Shown one piece after another: positions 25,338 to 35,159 of a stretch of DNA of 36,100 nt. The first letter of the stretch is position 1. Every line of letters begins with the position of its first letter. The stretch lies in NCBI RefSeq assembly GCF_022829725.1, contig NZ_JAKSYG010000133.1, forward strand, positions 1 through 36,100, in the 5' to 3' direction. The translations under genes were made by a program, and so were the position numbers. The notes under the pieces were generated by a model. It saw only the letters and a list, made by a program, of their open reading frames with translations, made no database searches and was not told where the DNA came from. This stretch comes from Methylobacterium sp. E-005 (GTDB lineage: Bacteria > Pseudomonadota > Alphaproteobacteria > Rhizobiales > Beijerinckiaceae).

Positions 25338-26513
25338 ATGCTGCTGCAGTTCTTCACCGCCCTGCGGGACGCCAAGGTTCCCGTCTCCCTGAAGGAGTAC
25401 CTGACCCTGCTGGGCGCCCTCGACCGGGGACTGGCCGAGCATGACGTCGAGGCGTTCTATTTCCTGTCGCGCACCGCGCTGGTGAAGGACGAGGCGCATC
25501 TCGACCGGTTCGACCGGGTGTTCGGTACCGTGTTCAAGGGGCTCCAGACCCTCGGCGAGGCGGTGGAGCCCACGCCGATTCCCGAAGCGTGGCTCCGCAA
25601 GCTCGCGGAAAAATACCTGACCGAGGCTGAGAAGGCGGAACTCAAGGCGCTCGGCTGGGACAATCTGTTCGAGACCCTGAAGCAGCGGCTGGCCGAGCAG
25701 AAGGCGCGCCACCAGGGCGGCTCGAAATGGATCGGCACCGGGGGGACCTCGCCGTTCGGCGCCTACGGCTACAATCCGGAGGGGATCCGGATCGGCCAGG
25801 ACGGCAACCGCAACTTCCGGGCGGTGAAGGTCTGGGACAAGCGGGAGTTCAAGGATCTCGACGACGACAGGGAGATCGGCGCACGCACCATGCGCCTCGC
25901 GCTCCGGCGCCTGCGCCGCTTCGCCCGGACGGGTGCGGCCGAGGAGCTCGACCTCGACGGCACGATCCGCGAAAGCGCCCGCCAGGGCTATATCGACGTG
26001 CAACTGCGGCCGGAGCGGCGCAACGCCGTGAAGGTGCTGCTGTTCCTCGATGTCGGCGGCTCGATGGACTGGCACATCGAGCAGGCGGAGGCCCTGTTCT
26101 CGGCGGCGCGCTCGGAGTTCAAGCACCTCGCGCACTACTACTTCCACAACTGCCCCTACGAGGCGGTCTGGACCGAGAACCGGCGGCGCCACGAGGCGAA
26201 GACGCCGCTGCTCGACGTGATCCGCACCTATGGCAGCGACTACCGGCTGGTCTTCGTCGGCGACGCCTCGATGAGCCCCTACGAGATCGCCACGCCCGGT
26301 GGCTCGGTGGAGCACTGGAATGAAGAGGCCGGCGCAGTCTGGATGCAGCGGCTCCTCGACCATTTCCCGAAGACGGCGTGGCTCAACCCGGTGCCCGAGA
26401 CGCACTGGGGCTACACCCAGTCGATCGGCATGGTGCAGCGGCTGATCTCGGGCCGGATGTTCCCGCTGACCCTGGAGGGGCTCGACGCGGCGGCGCGGGC
26501 GCTGGTGCGGTAG
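25338..26513 (+). CDS. VWA domain protein, CoxE-like family
   Basis: This 391-residue cytoplasmic protein has a C-terminal von Willebrand factor A domain. The metal-binding (MIDAS) motif is DVGGSMDW near residue 240, with Gly in place of the first Ser of the usual DxSxS, and a later GDASMSP supplies a further acidic site. The N-terminal half resembles CoxE/YehP-type proteins (FFTALRDAKVPVSLKEYL). Such proteins normally work with a MoxR AAA+ ATPase in maturing or remodelling protein complexes. No MoxR gene is adjacent in this window. The ATG at 25338 lacks a strong ribosome binding site. Confidence 0.88.
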   Translation: MLLQFFTALRDAKVPVSLKEYLTLLGALDRGLAEHDVEAFYFLSRTALVKDEAHLDRFDRVFGTVFKGLQTLGEAVEPTPIPEAWLRKLAEKYLTEAEKAELKALGWDNLFETLKQRLAEQKARHQGGSKWIGTGGTSPFGAYGYNPEGIRIGQDGNRNFRAVKVWDKREFKDLDDDREIGARTMRLALRRLRRFARTGAAEELDLDGTIRESARQGYIDVQLRPERRNAVKVLLFLDVGGSMDWHIEQAEALFSAARSEFKHLAHYYFHNCPYEAVWTENRRRHEAKTPLLDVIRTYGSDYRLVFVGDASMSPYEIATPGGSVEHWNEEAGAVWMQRLLDHFPKTAWLNPVPETHWGYTQSIGMVQRLISGRMFPLTLEGLDAAARALVR

Positions 26514-26613
26514 GCCGTCCCCTCCCGCACATAGGAGAGGGAGGGCGTCGCGTTTCAGCGCTGATGATCGTCTACGAGCCGTATCGTGGCGCCCCGTCGC
26601 GCCGGACGCGACC

Positions 26614-26934
26614 TTACCCCTGCTGCGACGGCGTCGTCACCACGAGCCCGTCGAGCGCCGGCGTGATCTTGATCTGGCAGGACAGCCGGGAATTCTCGCG
26701 CACGTCGCTGGCGAAATCGAGCATGTCCTGCTCCATGTCCTGCGCCTTGCCGACCGTCTCGATCCAGGCGTCGGCGACGTAGACGTGGCAGGTGGCGCAG
26801 GCGCAGGCGCCGCCGCATTCCGCGTCGATGCCCGGGACGTTGTTGCGCAGAGCCGTCTCCATCACGGTCGCGCCGACGCTGCCTTCGACGGTCCGCTCCG
26901 TCCCGGCGTGGTCGACGTAGGTGATCTTGGGCAT
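26614..26934 (-). CDS. Adrenodoxin-type 2Fe-2S ferredoxin
   Basis: This 106-residue ferredoxin begins [18 protein letters not shown] and has the cluster ligands in CGGACACATC, a CX5CX2C spacing, with the fourth cysteine in RLSCQIK near residue 86. This is the vertebrate-adrenodoxin/FdxB class that donates electrons to P450s, to Fe-S assembly or to other oxygenases. The open frame runs to 27213, but the ATG at 26934 matches the family start and has GGAG 8 bases upstream. It converges with the VWA gene. No P450 or reductase gene is adjacent, so its partner is unknown. Confidence 0.93.
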   Translation of the reverse strand: MPKITYVDHAGTERTVEGSVGATVMETALRNNVPGIDAECGGACACATCHVYVADAWIETVGKAQDMEQDMLDFASDVRENSRLSCQIKITPALDGLVVTTPSQQG

Positions 26935-27109
26935 GCTGGGGCTCCGGGCTCGCGTCGGGCAAAACCAGTCCAACGGGCGGCGTGACTGCTTGGCGGTTGA
27001 ACCCACGGAATGCAAGCGCGGCGATTGACACCCGTCCCGGATCGATCGCCGCATCGCAGCGTGCTCCGTTTCGGACGGCGTGTGCGGCCTCCGGACGCGG
27101 GCGACACCC

Positions 27110-27583
27110 TCAGACCTGCCCCTCCGCGATCGCTCGGAGCGCCGCTTCGACCGCGTCCGCGAGGTCATCCAGGGGCGCCCGTCCCTCCCCGCGGAAGGCT
27201 GTCTCCGCGGCATCCGCCAGCGCGTGGATCCGCGCGGCCCCGACTCCCGCGGACGAGCCCTTCAGGGTATGGGCGAGGTCGGCGCGCGCGGCCCGGGACA
27301 GGGCAGGATCGGTCAGCCGGGGCAGGATCGACCGGCACTGGCCGGCGAACAGATCCAAGACCTCGCGGGCGAGATCGGCGTCGCCGCCGGTCTGCGCGTC
27401 GAGGGCTGCGCGGTCGATCGCAGGGTCGATCAGCGGCGGGCCGGCGCCCGCGGATTCGGTGTTCTCTGGGGATTGCGGATCTGATCCACACAATTCACCC
27501 CCCGATTCGCCGGTCGGGGATCGCGCCGGACCCCCTGCCTGCGGCACGATGTGGAGGCGGTGAGCGGCAGGGTCGGTAACCAT
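27110..27583 (-). CDS. HPt (histidine phosphotransfer) domain protein
   Basis: This 157-residue protein has a low-complexity N-terminus of about 50 residues and a single HPt four-helix domain (about residues 55-155). The phosphorylatable His105 lies in [13 protein letters not shown]. It would relay phosphate between a hybrid kinase and a response regulator. No kinase or regulator gene is next to it. It diverges from the giant coiled-coil gene with 145 bases between, so a shared control region is possible. The start at 27583 lacks a good ribosome binding site. The true start could lie further inside, before the domain. Confidence 0.85.
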   Translation of the reverse strand: MVTDPAAHRLHIVPQAGGPARSPTGESGGELCGSDPQSPENTESAGAGPPLIDPAIDRAALDAQTGGDADLAREVLDLFAGQCRSILPRLTDPALSRAARADLAHTLKGSSAGVGAARIHALADAAETAFRGEGRAPLDDLADAVEAALRAIAEGQV

Positions 27584-27598
27584 TCGGTTAACGTTTTC
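27573..27598. promoter_or_regulatory. Imperfect inverted repeat at the HPt start
   Basis: GGTAACC and GGTTAAC are separated by ATTC and form a near-perfect dyad overlapping the HPt start codon, in the divergent region shared with the giant coiled-coil gene. It could be a binding site for a regulator of either gene, or chance. Confidence 0.25.
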
Positions 27599-27728
27599 TG
27601 GGGCCGACCGGGGGCTCGGGTATCGGCAATCGCTGCCCAGGTCTAATCTTGTAATGGTAAACGGGGTGTTGCGTCTCCGGCATCAGCCTCCCCCAAGGTG
27701 CCGGTGAACCCGTGTCACGAGGCGTTGA

Positions 27729-30700
27729 ATGGCGACCGAGAAGAAGCTGAAGGACCCGGCCGAGGCCGCGCTCTCTGCGATCGAGCAGGCGCTGAACCTC
27801 GATGCCCTGACGCCCAACGGCCTCGAAGGCCGCGCTGAGCCGCGCCTGCCCGACGTCGGCGACACCGATCCGCTGCTCGACGGGGGGCTCGACGTGGCCG
27901 GCCGGACCATGCCGCCGCGCCTCGACCTCGATCCGCCGCTCGCCTCCGACCTGCCCCCGCCCGGCCTCGAGCGCCCGCGCCGCGAGGGTGGGCTCCTGCC
28001 CCCCGACCGGTCGCTCGTGGCCAACGACGACCGGCGCAACATCGGCATCCTGCAGCAGACCCTGCGGGTGCGCTCCTCGCCCAAGCCCTATCTCTTCGCC
28101 CTCGCCGCCGGCCTCGCCTGGATCGGCGCCCTGGTGCTGATCGCCTGGGTGAAGTCCGAGGGTGACCTGCGCGGCGTCGTGGCGGGCCTCTCCGCCCTCC
28201 AGGCGAGCGTCGGCGCCGCGGCCCTGTTCGGCCCGGTGGTGCTGTTCGTGATCGCCGCCATGCTGGCGGTGCGCGCCCAGGAGATGCGCCTCGTCGCCCG
28301 CGCGGTCGGCGAGGTCGCGGTGCGTCTGGCCGAGCCCGAGAGCTTCTCGACCGACGCGGTGCTGACCATGTCGCAGACCGTGCGCCGCGAGGTGGCGGCG
28401 GTGGGCGACGGCGTTGAGCGCGCGCTCGCCCGCGCGGGCGAGCTCGAGACCCTGGTGCGCGGCGAAATCGCCACCCTGGAGCGCGCCTATTCCGACAATG
28501 AGATCCGCATCCGCTCCCTCGTCGAGGAGCTGGTCGCCCAGCGCGAAGCGATCGTTACCAACGCCGACCGGGTGCGCACCGCCATCACGGGCTCGCACCA
28601 GAGCCTGAGCCAGGAGCTGGAAGGCGCCTCCGACCGGATCGTGACGGCCGTGAACGGCGCGGGCGAGCGCGTGACCGGCGCCCTCGAGACCCGCGGTGCT
28701 GCCATCACGGAGTCCCTCGGCGAGGCCGGGGACCGGGTGGTCGGCCTGATGACCGCCCGTGGCAGCGACCTGATCGACAGCCTGAGTGCGACCAGCGAGG
28801 CCGTGCGCGGCAGCCTCCAGGAGATCGGCCAGGGCCTGACCCGCGCCTTCGAGAGCCGGGCCGGCGAGGCGACCGGCGCCTTCGAGGCCGCCGGCGCCGC
28901 CCTGGCGGGCCGTCTCACCGAGAATGCCGGCACCCTGGCCCGCAGCATCGAGGAGACCGGCGCGCAGGTCGGTGCGGCTTTGGAGCGTCAGGCCGGCGCG
29001 GTGCGCGAGAGCTTCGAGCGCTCGGCGACCGGGCTGGAGAGCGTGTTCCTGTCGCGCGGTTCCGAGCTGACCGACCGGTTCGGCGCGATGGGCGCCGAGA
29101 TCACGGCGCGCTTCGCCGAGACCGGCTCGGCCCTCGCCCAGGACATCGCGGGCCGCGGCACGGCCCTGCGGGCCGAGATCGAGACCACGGGTCTGTCGGT
29201 CGCCGAGGCGATCGAGGGCCGCGGGCGCGACGCGCAGGCCGCCCTGGCGCTGGCCGCCGGCGGCGCGGGCGAGACCCTGGCGGCCCGGGCCGGAGCGGTC
29301 CGCGACGACCTGATCGGCGCCGCCGAGCGGATCGCCGACGCGCTGACCGAGCGCGGCGGTGCCGTCGCCGCGCGCATGGACGGCGTCGCGGCCCGGCTCG
29401 ACGAGACCGTGACGGTGCGCGCCGCCGATCTGGAGACCCGCGTCGCCGCCGCCGCCGAGCGTGCCGGGAGCGGCATCGCGCAGCGGACCGAGACGGTCGC
29501 GGCCAACCTGGAATCCGCCTTCGCGGCCCTGGGCCGGGGCTTCGAGACGGGGGCGGCCGACGCGGTCCAGTCCCTGCGCGGCACGGTCGAGGGCCTGTCC
29601 GAGGCGATCGACGGCCGTACCGCCGAGGCGGTTGCGGCGCTCCGGCGCGGCGCCGAGGAGGCCACCACCGCCCTCCAGGGGACCGCCGAGGCCGCCACCG
29701 GCGCGGTCGAGACGCAGACCCTGGAGGCCGTGCGCGTCCTCGAGCGGCGCCTCACGGAGTCCGCAACCGCCCTGGCGGCCCGGACCGAGGAGGCCGCCGA
29801 GGCCCTGCGCGCCGCCGCCGAGCAGACCGGCTCCGCCGCCGAGACGCAGACCCGCGACGCCGCCGCCCGGCTCGCCGCCACCCTCGAGACCCTGCGCACG
29901 GCCTCGACCGAGGTCGCGGGCGCCGTGGAGGCCGAGACCGCCGCCCTCATGGCCCGGTTCCTCGAAGCCGCCGACCGCGCCGGCACGGATCTCGGCACCC
30001 GCGGCACGGAGGCTGTCTCCGCAATCCGCGCCGCCCTCGACGACCTCAACCGCGAATTGACCGCCCGCACCGGCGACGCCACCGGCAGCCTCGCCGAGGC
30101 CGCCCGCGCGATCTCGGCCGACCTCGCCGCCCGGATCGGCGAGATGGAGGCGGCCTTCGGCGCGCACGGACGGAGCGTCGCCGAACTGCTCGCCGGCCAT
30201 GCCGACGAGACCCAGGCCCGGATCAGCGGCACGGGCCGCGACATCGTGCTCGCCGTGGCGAGCCAGGGCGCGCGCATCGCCGACACCCTCAGCCAGACCG
30301 GCGCGAGCTTCGCCGAGACCGCCGACGGCCGCGTCCGGGCGATCGACGAGACGCTGGGCAACCGCCTCGCCGCCCTGCAGGAGACCATCGCCCGCGGCGA
30401 CATCCTGGCCGACCGGATCGGCCGCGACACCGCGGCGCTCGGCGAGACCGTCGGCGCCCGGCTGGAGGAGATGGACCGCCTGCTGACCGGCAAGGGGCAG
30501 GCCGTGGCCGAGACGATCACGGCCCGCGCCCAGGAGGCCGGCAGCCTGATCGAGACCCATCTGGGGACCCTGGAGGAGCGCTCCGCGAAGCGGGCCGCCG
30601 AGATCGGCGCGGCTGTGGCGGAGCTCGTCGGTCATATCGACAGCCATCTCGGCACCCGCGCCACGGCGGTCGACGAGACCCTGCGCGCCCGCACCGACGA

Positions 30701-33700
30701 GATGGCCCGCATCATGGCCGAGGGGCATCGCGGCCTCATGGAGATGCTGGAGGGCCGCACCTCCGGCCTCGGGCAGGACATCGCCCGGCACACGGGCGAG
30801 ATCGCCCGGCGGATCGAGGAGAGCGCCGGCCAGTTCGATTCCGGCGTGATCGGCCGCCTGCAGGCGATCGCCGACGCGCTGGACGAGCGCGCGCGCCTCG
30901 TGGACGAGAGTTTCGGCGTCCAGGCCTTCGAGACGATCCGCGTCATCGAGGCACGCACCCGCGCGGTGGACGAGGAGCTGGCGGGCCGGACCCGCGACCT
31001 CGTGGCGATGATCACCGACCGGACCGGCGGCCTCGACGGCGCCATGGCCGAGCGCGTCCGCGCCCTCACGGCGACCATCGAGGACTCGACCCGCGGCCTC
31101 GAGACCGCGCTGTCGACCCGCGGCGAGGCCCTCGTCCGCGTGGTGGACGAGCGCACCGAGAGTGCCGACGCGACGCTCGCCGCCCGCGCCGAGGCGGTCC
31201 GCGCCGCCTTCGCGGAGCGCGCCGACCTGCTGACGCGCGAGATCGACCAGCGCATCGCCACCCTGTCGGGCGAGTTCGACGAGAAGGGCCGGGCGGTGTT
31301 CGGGGCGATCGGCGGCCGGATCACCGAGCTCGCCCGCCTGTTCGACCGCGGTGGCACGTCGCTGTCCGAGCTGATCGAGCAGCGCGGCGAGAGCGTGCTG
31401 GCCAAGCTGCAGCAGACCATCGCGGATGCCGAGCGGATGCTCGACGACGGCGAGGGCCGCCTGGGCCACACCCTGTCGAGCCGCACCGCCGATATCAGCG
31501 GCCTGCTCGACGACGGCGTGCGCTCGGTCCACACCCTGCTGGACGACCGCACCAACCAGATCCGCGTGATGCTGGACGGTCACGCCGGCACCCTGGCCGC
31601 CACCCTGGACGGCCGCATGGGCCCGATCAACGAGGCGCTGGACGGCCGCGGCCAGGCGCTGATCGCCGCGCTCGACGGCGCCTTCGGCACCGCGACCGGC
31701 GCCCTGGAGGACCGGACCCGGCAGCTCGGCAGCCTGTTCGACGAGCGGCTCGGCCATCTCGAAACCCTGGTCGAGGGGCGCGGCAACCGCCTCGCCGACA
31801 CCCTCACCGCCCGGGCCCAGGCTCTCCGCACCCTGTTCGAGGAGGCTCAAGGCGCCCTCGACGCCCTGGTGGAGGGCGGCGGCAGCCGCTTCGCCGCCAC
31901 GGTGGACGCGCGTGTCCAGTCCCTCCGCACCGTGCTGGAGGAGGCCCCGGCCGCCGTCTCGGCGCTGGTCGAGACCCGCGAGCGCCAGCTCGCCGCGACC
32001 CTCGACGCGCGCACGCAGCGGCTCCAGACCCTGTTCGAGGAGGCCCAGGCCGGCCTGCGCGACCTCGTGGACGTCCGCGGCCAGGCGGTCGCCGACGCGA
32101 TCGCGGCCCGGACCGAGGGCCTGCGCACGACCCTCGACGCGGCGCCGACCCAGATGGCGGACGTGCTCGATAACCGCCTCTCCGACCTGCAGGGTCTGTT
32201 CGAGCGGGCGCAGGGCGAGATCGACCGCCTCGTGGACACCCGCGGCCGCCAGATCGCCGGCACGATCGAGCAGCGGACCCAGGCGCTTCAGGCGACCATC
32301 GACAAGGCGCATCCGGCCATCGCCGGCCTGCTGGAGACGCGCGAAGGCCAGCTCGCCGCAACGCTCCGCGAGCGGACGGGCGAATTGCAGGCCCTGTTCG
32401 AGCGGGTCCAGACGCGCCTCGGCTCGATCGTCGAAGGGACCGGCCGCGACGTGTCCGAGCGGGTCGATGCCCGCATCGCCGCCCTGCGGACCACCTTCGA
32501 GGAGGCCCGCGCCGCGATCGAGGGGCTGCTGGACGAGCGCAGCCAGGCCCTGATCGACACCGCCCAGGGCCGGACCGGTGCCCTGGTCGAGGTGTTCGAC
32601 ACCCGCCTGCGCGCCCTCGACGGCGTCGTGCAGGACCGCGCGACGTCCCTGGCGCAGGCCGTGGCGGCGCACAGCGAGGCGCTGGCCCAGGGCGTCGACG
32701 CCCGCGCCGACGCGTTCACCCAGCGCATCGACAGCCGGATGCGGCTGTTCGCGACCCTGGTGGCGCAGCGGGCCGACACCCTGGCCAACGCCTTCGACGA
32801 CCGCCACGAGGCCTTCGCGAGCCTCGTGGACGAGCGCACCGCGAACCTTGTGGCGGCCCTCGACGAGCGGGCGCGTGCCCATGCCGAGCAGATCGACGCC
32901 CATAACGCCGCTTTGGCCGAGACGCTCCGTCGGCGCGAGGCGGCCCTGACCAGCCTGATCGACGACCGCGTCGAGGCGCTGGGCGCTGCCTTCGAGCGGC
33001 GCACCGACGCCCTGGGCGCCCTGGTGGATGCCCGCGGCGAGGCCCTGTCGCGCCGCCTCGCGCAGAGCGCCGAGGCCCTGGTGCGGGCCATTGAGGAGCG
33101 GGGCGGCGCCCTGCTCTCCGGCCTCGACGACAGCGGGCGCAATGTCGGCGACGCCCTGGAGGGCCATGTCGAGCGCCTGCGCGGCGCCATCGATGGGCCG
33201 ATGCTCGACCTCGCCCGGGCCCTGGCCGACCGGGCCGAGGCGATCGAGCGGGCGCTGTCCGAGACCGGCATGCCGCTCGCCGAGACCCTGCGGGAGCGGA
33301 CCGAGGAACTGGCCGTGCAGTCGCGGGCCTCGGCCGAGCTGCTGCGCGCCGCCGTCGAGGACGGGGCCGGCCGCACCCTCTCGGAACTGTTCGAGACCAA
33401 CGACCGGATGGGCCGCGAGCTCGGCAGCCTGCTCCAGCGGATCGAGGCGGCCAACCGCGCCCTCAGCGACCTCGTGGCCGGGGCCGATACCAATCTCGGC
33501 GCGATCGAGCAGGGTCTGGCGGGCCGGATCGAGCAGGTCCAGGCGGCCCTGGAGCGCATCGCCGCCGAGACCGGCCGGGCCAGCGCCGGTGTCTCGTCCC
33601 AGGTCGAGGCCCTGCGCGGCGCCGCCGACGGGGCGCTGAGCGAGGCCTCCCGCCTTGCCGAGACCCTCGATGGGCGCGGCCGCTCCCTCGCGGAGCAGAC

Positions 33701-35030
33701 CGGCGCGCATGTGGCGGCCCTCGACCGGGCCGCCGCCTCGCTCGCCGCCATCGAGGAGCGGCTGGGTTCGACGCTTTCAGGCCGCGAGACGGCGCTCACC
33801 GAGGCGCTCGCCGCCTTTGAGACCCGCGCCGCCGCCCTGGAGCAGAACGGCAAGGCCCTGGAGCGGACGATCGAGCAGACCCTGCGCGCCGCCGAGGAGC
33901 GGGCCCGCAGTGTCGGCGAGACCCTGACCCGGACCGCGGAGGGTGCCGGAGCCTCGGTGACGAGCGCCTTCGCCGACCTGAAGGACAGCGCCAGCGCCGA
34001 GGGCGAGAAGGCCGCCCAGGGCGTCCGGCAGGCGATCGAGGAAGCGGCGCGCGACATGCGCACCGGCTTCCAGGAGGCGCAGGCCAGCTTCGGCGACTCG
34101 TTCTCGGCGCTCCGCGAGATGGCGGGCTCGATCCGTGGCGAACTCGACGCGACCCGCGCCGAACTCGCCAAGGGCGTGCTCGAACTCCCCCGCGAGACCC
34201 AGGACGCCACCGGCGAGATGCGCCGGGTGGTGGCCGACCAGATCAAAGCGCTCAACGAGCTCTCGTCCCTGGTCTCCCGCTCCGGCCGCTCGGTGGACGT
34301 GGCCCAGCCGCAGGCGCAGCGACGGGTCGCCGAGGGTGGAAGCCGTGCCGTCGCGGCACCGGCTGCCACCCAGGCGGCGCCGCTGGCGTCCTTCGCGCCC
34401 GCGTCCGCGCCGGCTGCTGCGCCGCCGGCCCCGGCGCTGCCGGCCCTTCCGGCGATGCCGCGGCCGACCGCGTCCGCCCAGACCCGGAGCGAGACTCCCC
34501 GCCCGGCTGCGCCGGCCCGCACCACCACACCGGCGCGGACCGGGGACAAGCGGGGCTGGCTGTCCGACCTGCTGACCCGCGCCTCGCTGGACGACGACGA
34601 GGAGGCGAGCCCGACCGCGGAAGCGCCCGCTGCCGCCGCCTCGGCGTCGGCCCGTCGGCCTTCGGTGGCGCCCGCCGAGACCGGCCGGATCGCCCTCGAC
34701 ACGATCTCGACCGACATCGCCAAGATGATCGAGCACCGGACCGCGGTCGACCTGTGGGAGCGGTACCGCCGCGGCGAGCCGAACCTGTTCGACCCGCGGA
34801 TCTACACGGCGCAGGGGCGGGCGACCTTCACGGAGATCCAGCGCCGCTACCGGAGCGATGCGGAGTTCCGCCGCAGCGTCGACCGCTACGTCAGCGAGTT
34901 CGAGCGCCTGCTCGGCGACGTGGTCAAGAACGACAGCGACGCCAAGCGGACCGACGCCTATCTCACCTCGGAGACCGGCAAGGTCTACACGATGCTGGCC
35001 CATGCCAGCGGGCGGTTCGACGGGGCGTAG
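27729..35030 (+). CDS. Giant membrane-anchored coiled-coil protein, GPR/RgsE (growth pole ring) type
   Basis: This 2433-residue protein has an acidic/proline-rich cytoplasmic N-terminus (1-115), two membrane helices (about 121-141 and 162-181), some 2000 residues of almost unbroken helix, a Pro/Ala-rich linker (about 2200-2270) and a compact C-terminal domain (about 2315-2433; TAVDLWERYRRGEPNLFDPR, SETGKVYTMLAHASGRF). The architecture and tail match the Agrobacterium growth pole ring protein and Sinorhizobium RgsE, which organise polar cell-wall growth. Residues 1345-1630 form nine consecutive units of 33 residues (one of 22), the apolipoprotein-like 11-residue periodicity reported for GPR. 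The ATG at 27729 has CGAGG upstream. It is somewhat longer than the roughly 2100 residues I recall for Agrobacterium. Confidence 0.88.
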   Translation: MATEKKLKDPAEAALSAIEQALNLDALTPNGLEGRAEPRLPDVGDTDPLLDGGLDVAGRTMPPRLDLDPPLASDLPPPGLERPRREGGLLPPDRSLVANDDRRNIGILQQTLRVRSSPKPYLFALAAGLAWIGALVLIAWVKSEGDLRGVVAGLSALQASVGAAALFGPVVLFVIAAMLAVRAQEMRLVARAVGEVAVRLAEPESFSTDAVLTMSQTVRREVAAVGDGVERALARAGELETLVRGEIATLERAYSDNEIRIRSLVEELVAQREAIVTNADRVRTAITGSHQSLSQELEGASDRIVTAVNGAGERVTGALETRGAAITESLGEAGDRVVGLMTARGSDLIDSLSATSEAVRGSLQEIGQGLTRAFESRAGEATGAFEAAGAALAGRLTENAGTLARSIEETGAQVGAALERQAGAVRESFERSATGLESVFLSRGSELTDRFGAMGAEITARFAETGSALAQDIAGRGTALRAEIETTGLSVAEAIEGRGRDAQAALALAAGGAGETLAARAGAVRDDLIGAAERIADALTERGGAVAARMDGVAARLDETVTVRAADLETRVAAAAERAGSGIAQRTETVAANLESAFAALGRGFETGAADAVQSLRGTVEGLSEAIDGRTAEAVAALRRGAEEATTALQGTAEAATGAVETQTLEAVRVLERRLTESATALAARTEEAAEALRAAAEQTGSAAETQTRDAAARLAATLETLRTASTEVAGAVEAETAALMARFLEAADRAGTDLGTRGTEAVSAIRAALDDLNRELTARTGDATGSLAEAARAISADLAARIGEMEAAFGAHGRSVAELLAGHADETQARISGTGRDIVLAVASQGARIADTLSQTGASFAETADGRVRAIDETLGNRLAALQETIARGDILADRIGRDTAALGETVGARLEEMDRLLTGKGQAVAETITARAQEAGSLIETHLGTLEERSAKRAAEIGAAVAELVGHIDSHLGTRATAVDETLRARTDEMARIMAEGHRGLMEMLEGRTSGLGQDIARHTGEIARRIEESAGQFDSGVIGRLQAIADALDERARLVDESFGVQAFETIRVIEARTRAVDEELAGRTRDLVAMITDRTGGLDGAMAERVRALTATIEDSTRGLETALSTRGEALVRVVDERTESADATLAARAEAVRAAFAERADLLTREIDQRIATLSGEFDEKGRAVFGAIGGRITELARLFDRGGTSLSELIEQRGESVLAKLQQTIADAERMLDDGEGRLGHTLSSRTADISGLLDDGVRSVHTLLDDRTNQIRVMLDGHAGTLAATLDGRMGPINEALDGRGQALIAALDGAFGTATGALEDRTRQLGSLFDERLGHLETLVEGRGNRLADTLTARAQALRTLFEEAQGALDALVEGGGSRFAATVDARVQSLRTVLEEAPAAVSALVETRERQLAATLDARTQRLQTLFEEAQAGLRDLVDVRGQAVADAIAARTEGLRTTLDAAPTQMADVLDNRLSDLQGLFERAQGEIDRLVDTRGRQIAGTIEQRTQALQATIDKAHPAIAGLLETREGQLAATLRERTGELQALFERVQTRLGSIVEGTGRDVSERVDARIAALRTTFEEARAAIEGLLDERSQALIDTAQGRTGALVEVFDTRLRALDGVVQDRATSLAQAVAAHSEALAQGVDARADAFTQRIDSRMRLFATLVAQRADTLANAFDDRHEAFASLVDERTANLVAALDERARAHAEQIDAHNAALAETLRRREAALTSLIDDRVEALGAAFERRTDALGALVDARGEALSRRLAQSAEALVRAIEERGGALLSGLDDSGRNVGDALEGHVERLRGAIDGPMLDLARALADRAEAIERALSETGMPLAETLRERTEELAVQSRASAELLRAAVEDGAGRTLSELFETNDRMGRELGSLLQRIEAANRALSDLVAGADTNLGAIEQGLAGRIEQVQAALERIAAETGRASAGVSSQVEALRGAADGALSEASRLAETLDGRGRSLAEQTGAHVAALDRAAASLAAIEERLGSTLSGRETALTEALAAFETRAAALEQNGKALERTIEQTLRAAEERARSVGETLTRTAEGAGASVTSAFADLKDSASAEGEKAAQGVRQAIEEAARDMRTGFQEAQASFGDSFSALREMAGSIRGELDATRAELAKGVLELPRETQDATGEMRRVVADQIKALNELSSLVSRSGRSVDVAQPQAQRRVAEGGSRAVAAPAATQAAPLASFAPASAPAAAPPAPALPALPAMPRPTASAQTRSETPRPAAPARTTTPARTGDKRGWLSDLLTRASLDDDEEASPTAEAPAAAASASARRPSVAPAETGRIALDTISTDIAKMIEHRTAVDLWERYRRGEPNLFDPRIYTAQGRATFTEIQRRYRSDAEFRRSVDRYVSEFERLLGDVVKNDSDAKRTDAYLTSETGKVYTMLAHASGRFDGA
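31761..32618 (+). repeat. Nine tandem 33-residue (99 bp) coding repeats
   Basis: Within the giant protein, units begin ETLVEGRG, DALVEGGG, SALVETRE, RDLVDVRG, ADVLDNRL (22 residues), DRLVDTRG, AGLLETRE, GSIVEGTG and EGLLDERS. All lengths are multiples of 11. Just before them further 22- and 33-residue units occur (for example HTLLDDRT, AATLDGRM, IAALDGAF). The pattern shows duplication of an 11-residue helical module. Confidence 0.9.
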
Positions 35031-35039
35031 GAGAAGCAC

Positions 35040-35069
35040 CCCCCTCGCCCCGCATGCGGGGCGAGGGGG
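35040..35069. terminator. 30 bp perfect palindrome after the giant gene
   Basis: Bases 35040-35069 are exactly self-complementary, with CCCCCTCGCCCCGCA as the left half and no spacer. They start 10 bases after the stop at 35030. No T-run follows. It could act as a transcription end or as a dispersed palindromic element. Confidence 0.5.
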
Positions 35070-35159
35070 CTCCACGGGACCATGCGCAAGGATGATGGGC
35101 GCGCGAAGGCCGGATCCGTCAGCCCGGACGCCCGCGGTTTGTGATCCCCGTCGCTCTCG

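Noticed and set aside
27588..33710. An antisense open frame of 2040 codons opposite the giant coiled-coil gene
   Set aside because: It is Gly/Ala/Arg/Leu-rich with no domain, and it mirrors the codon pattern of the sense gene. In very GC-rich DNA with GAG/GCC-type codons, long antisense frames arise automatically. The sense frame has membrane helices, a conserved C-terminal domain and a good start.
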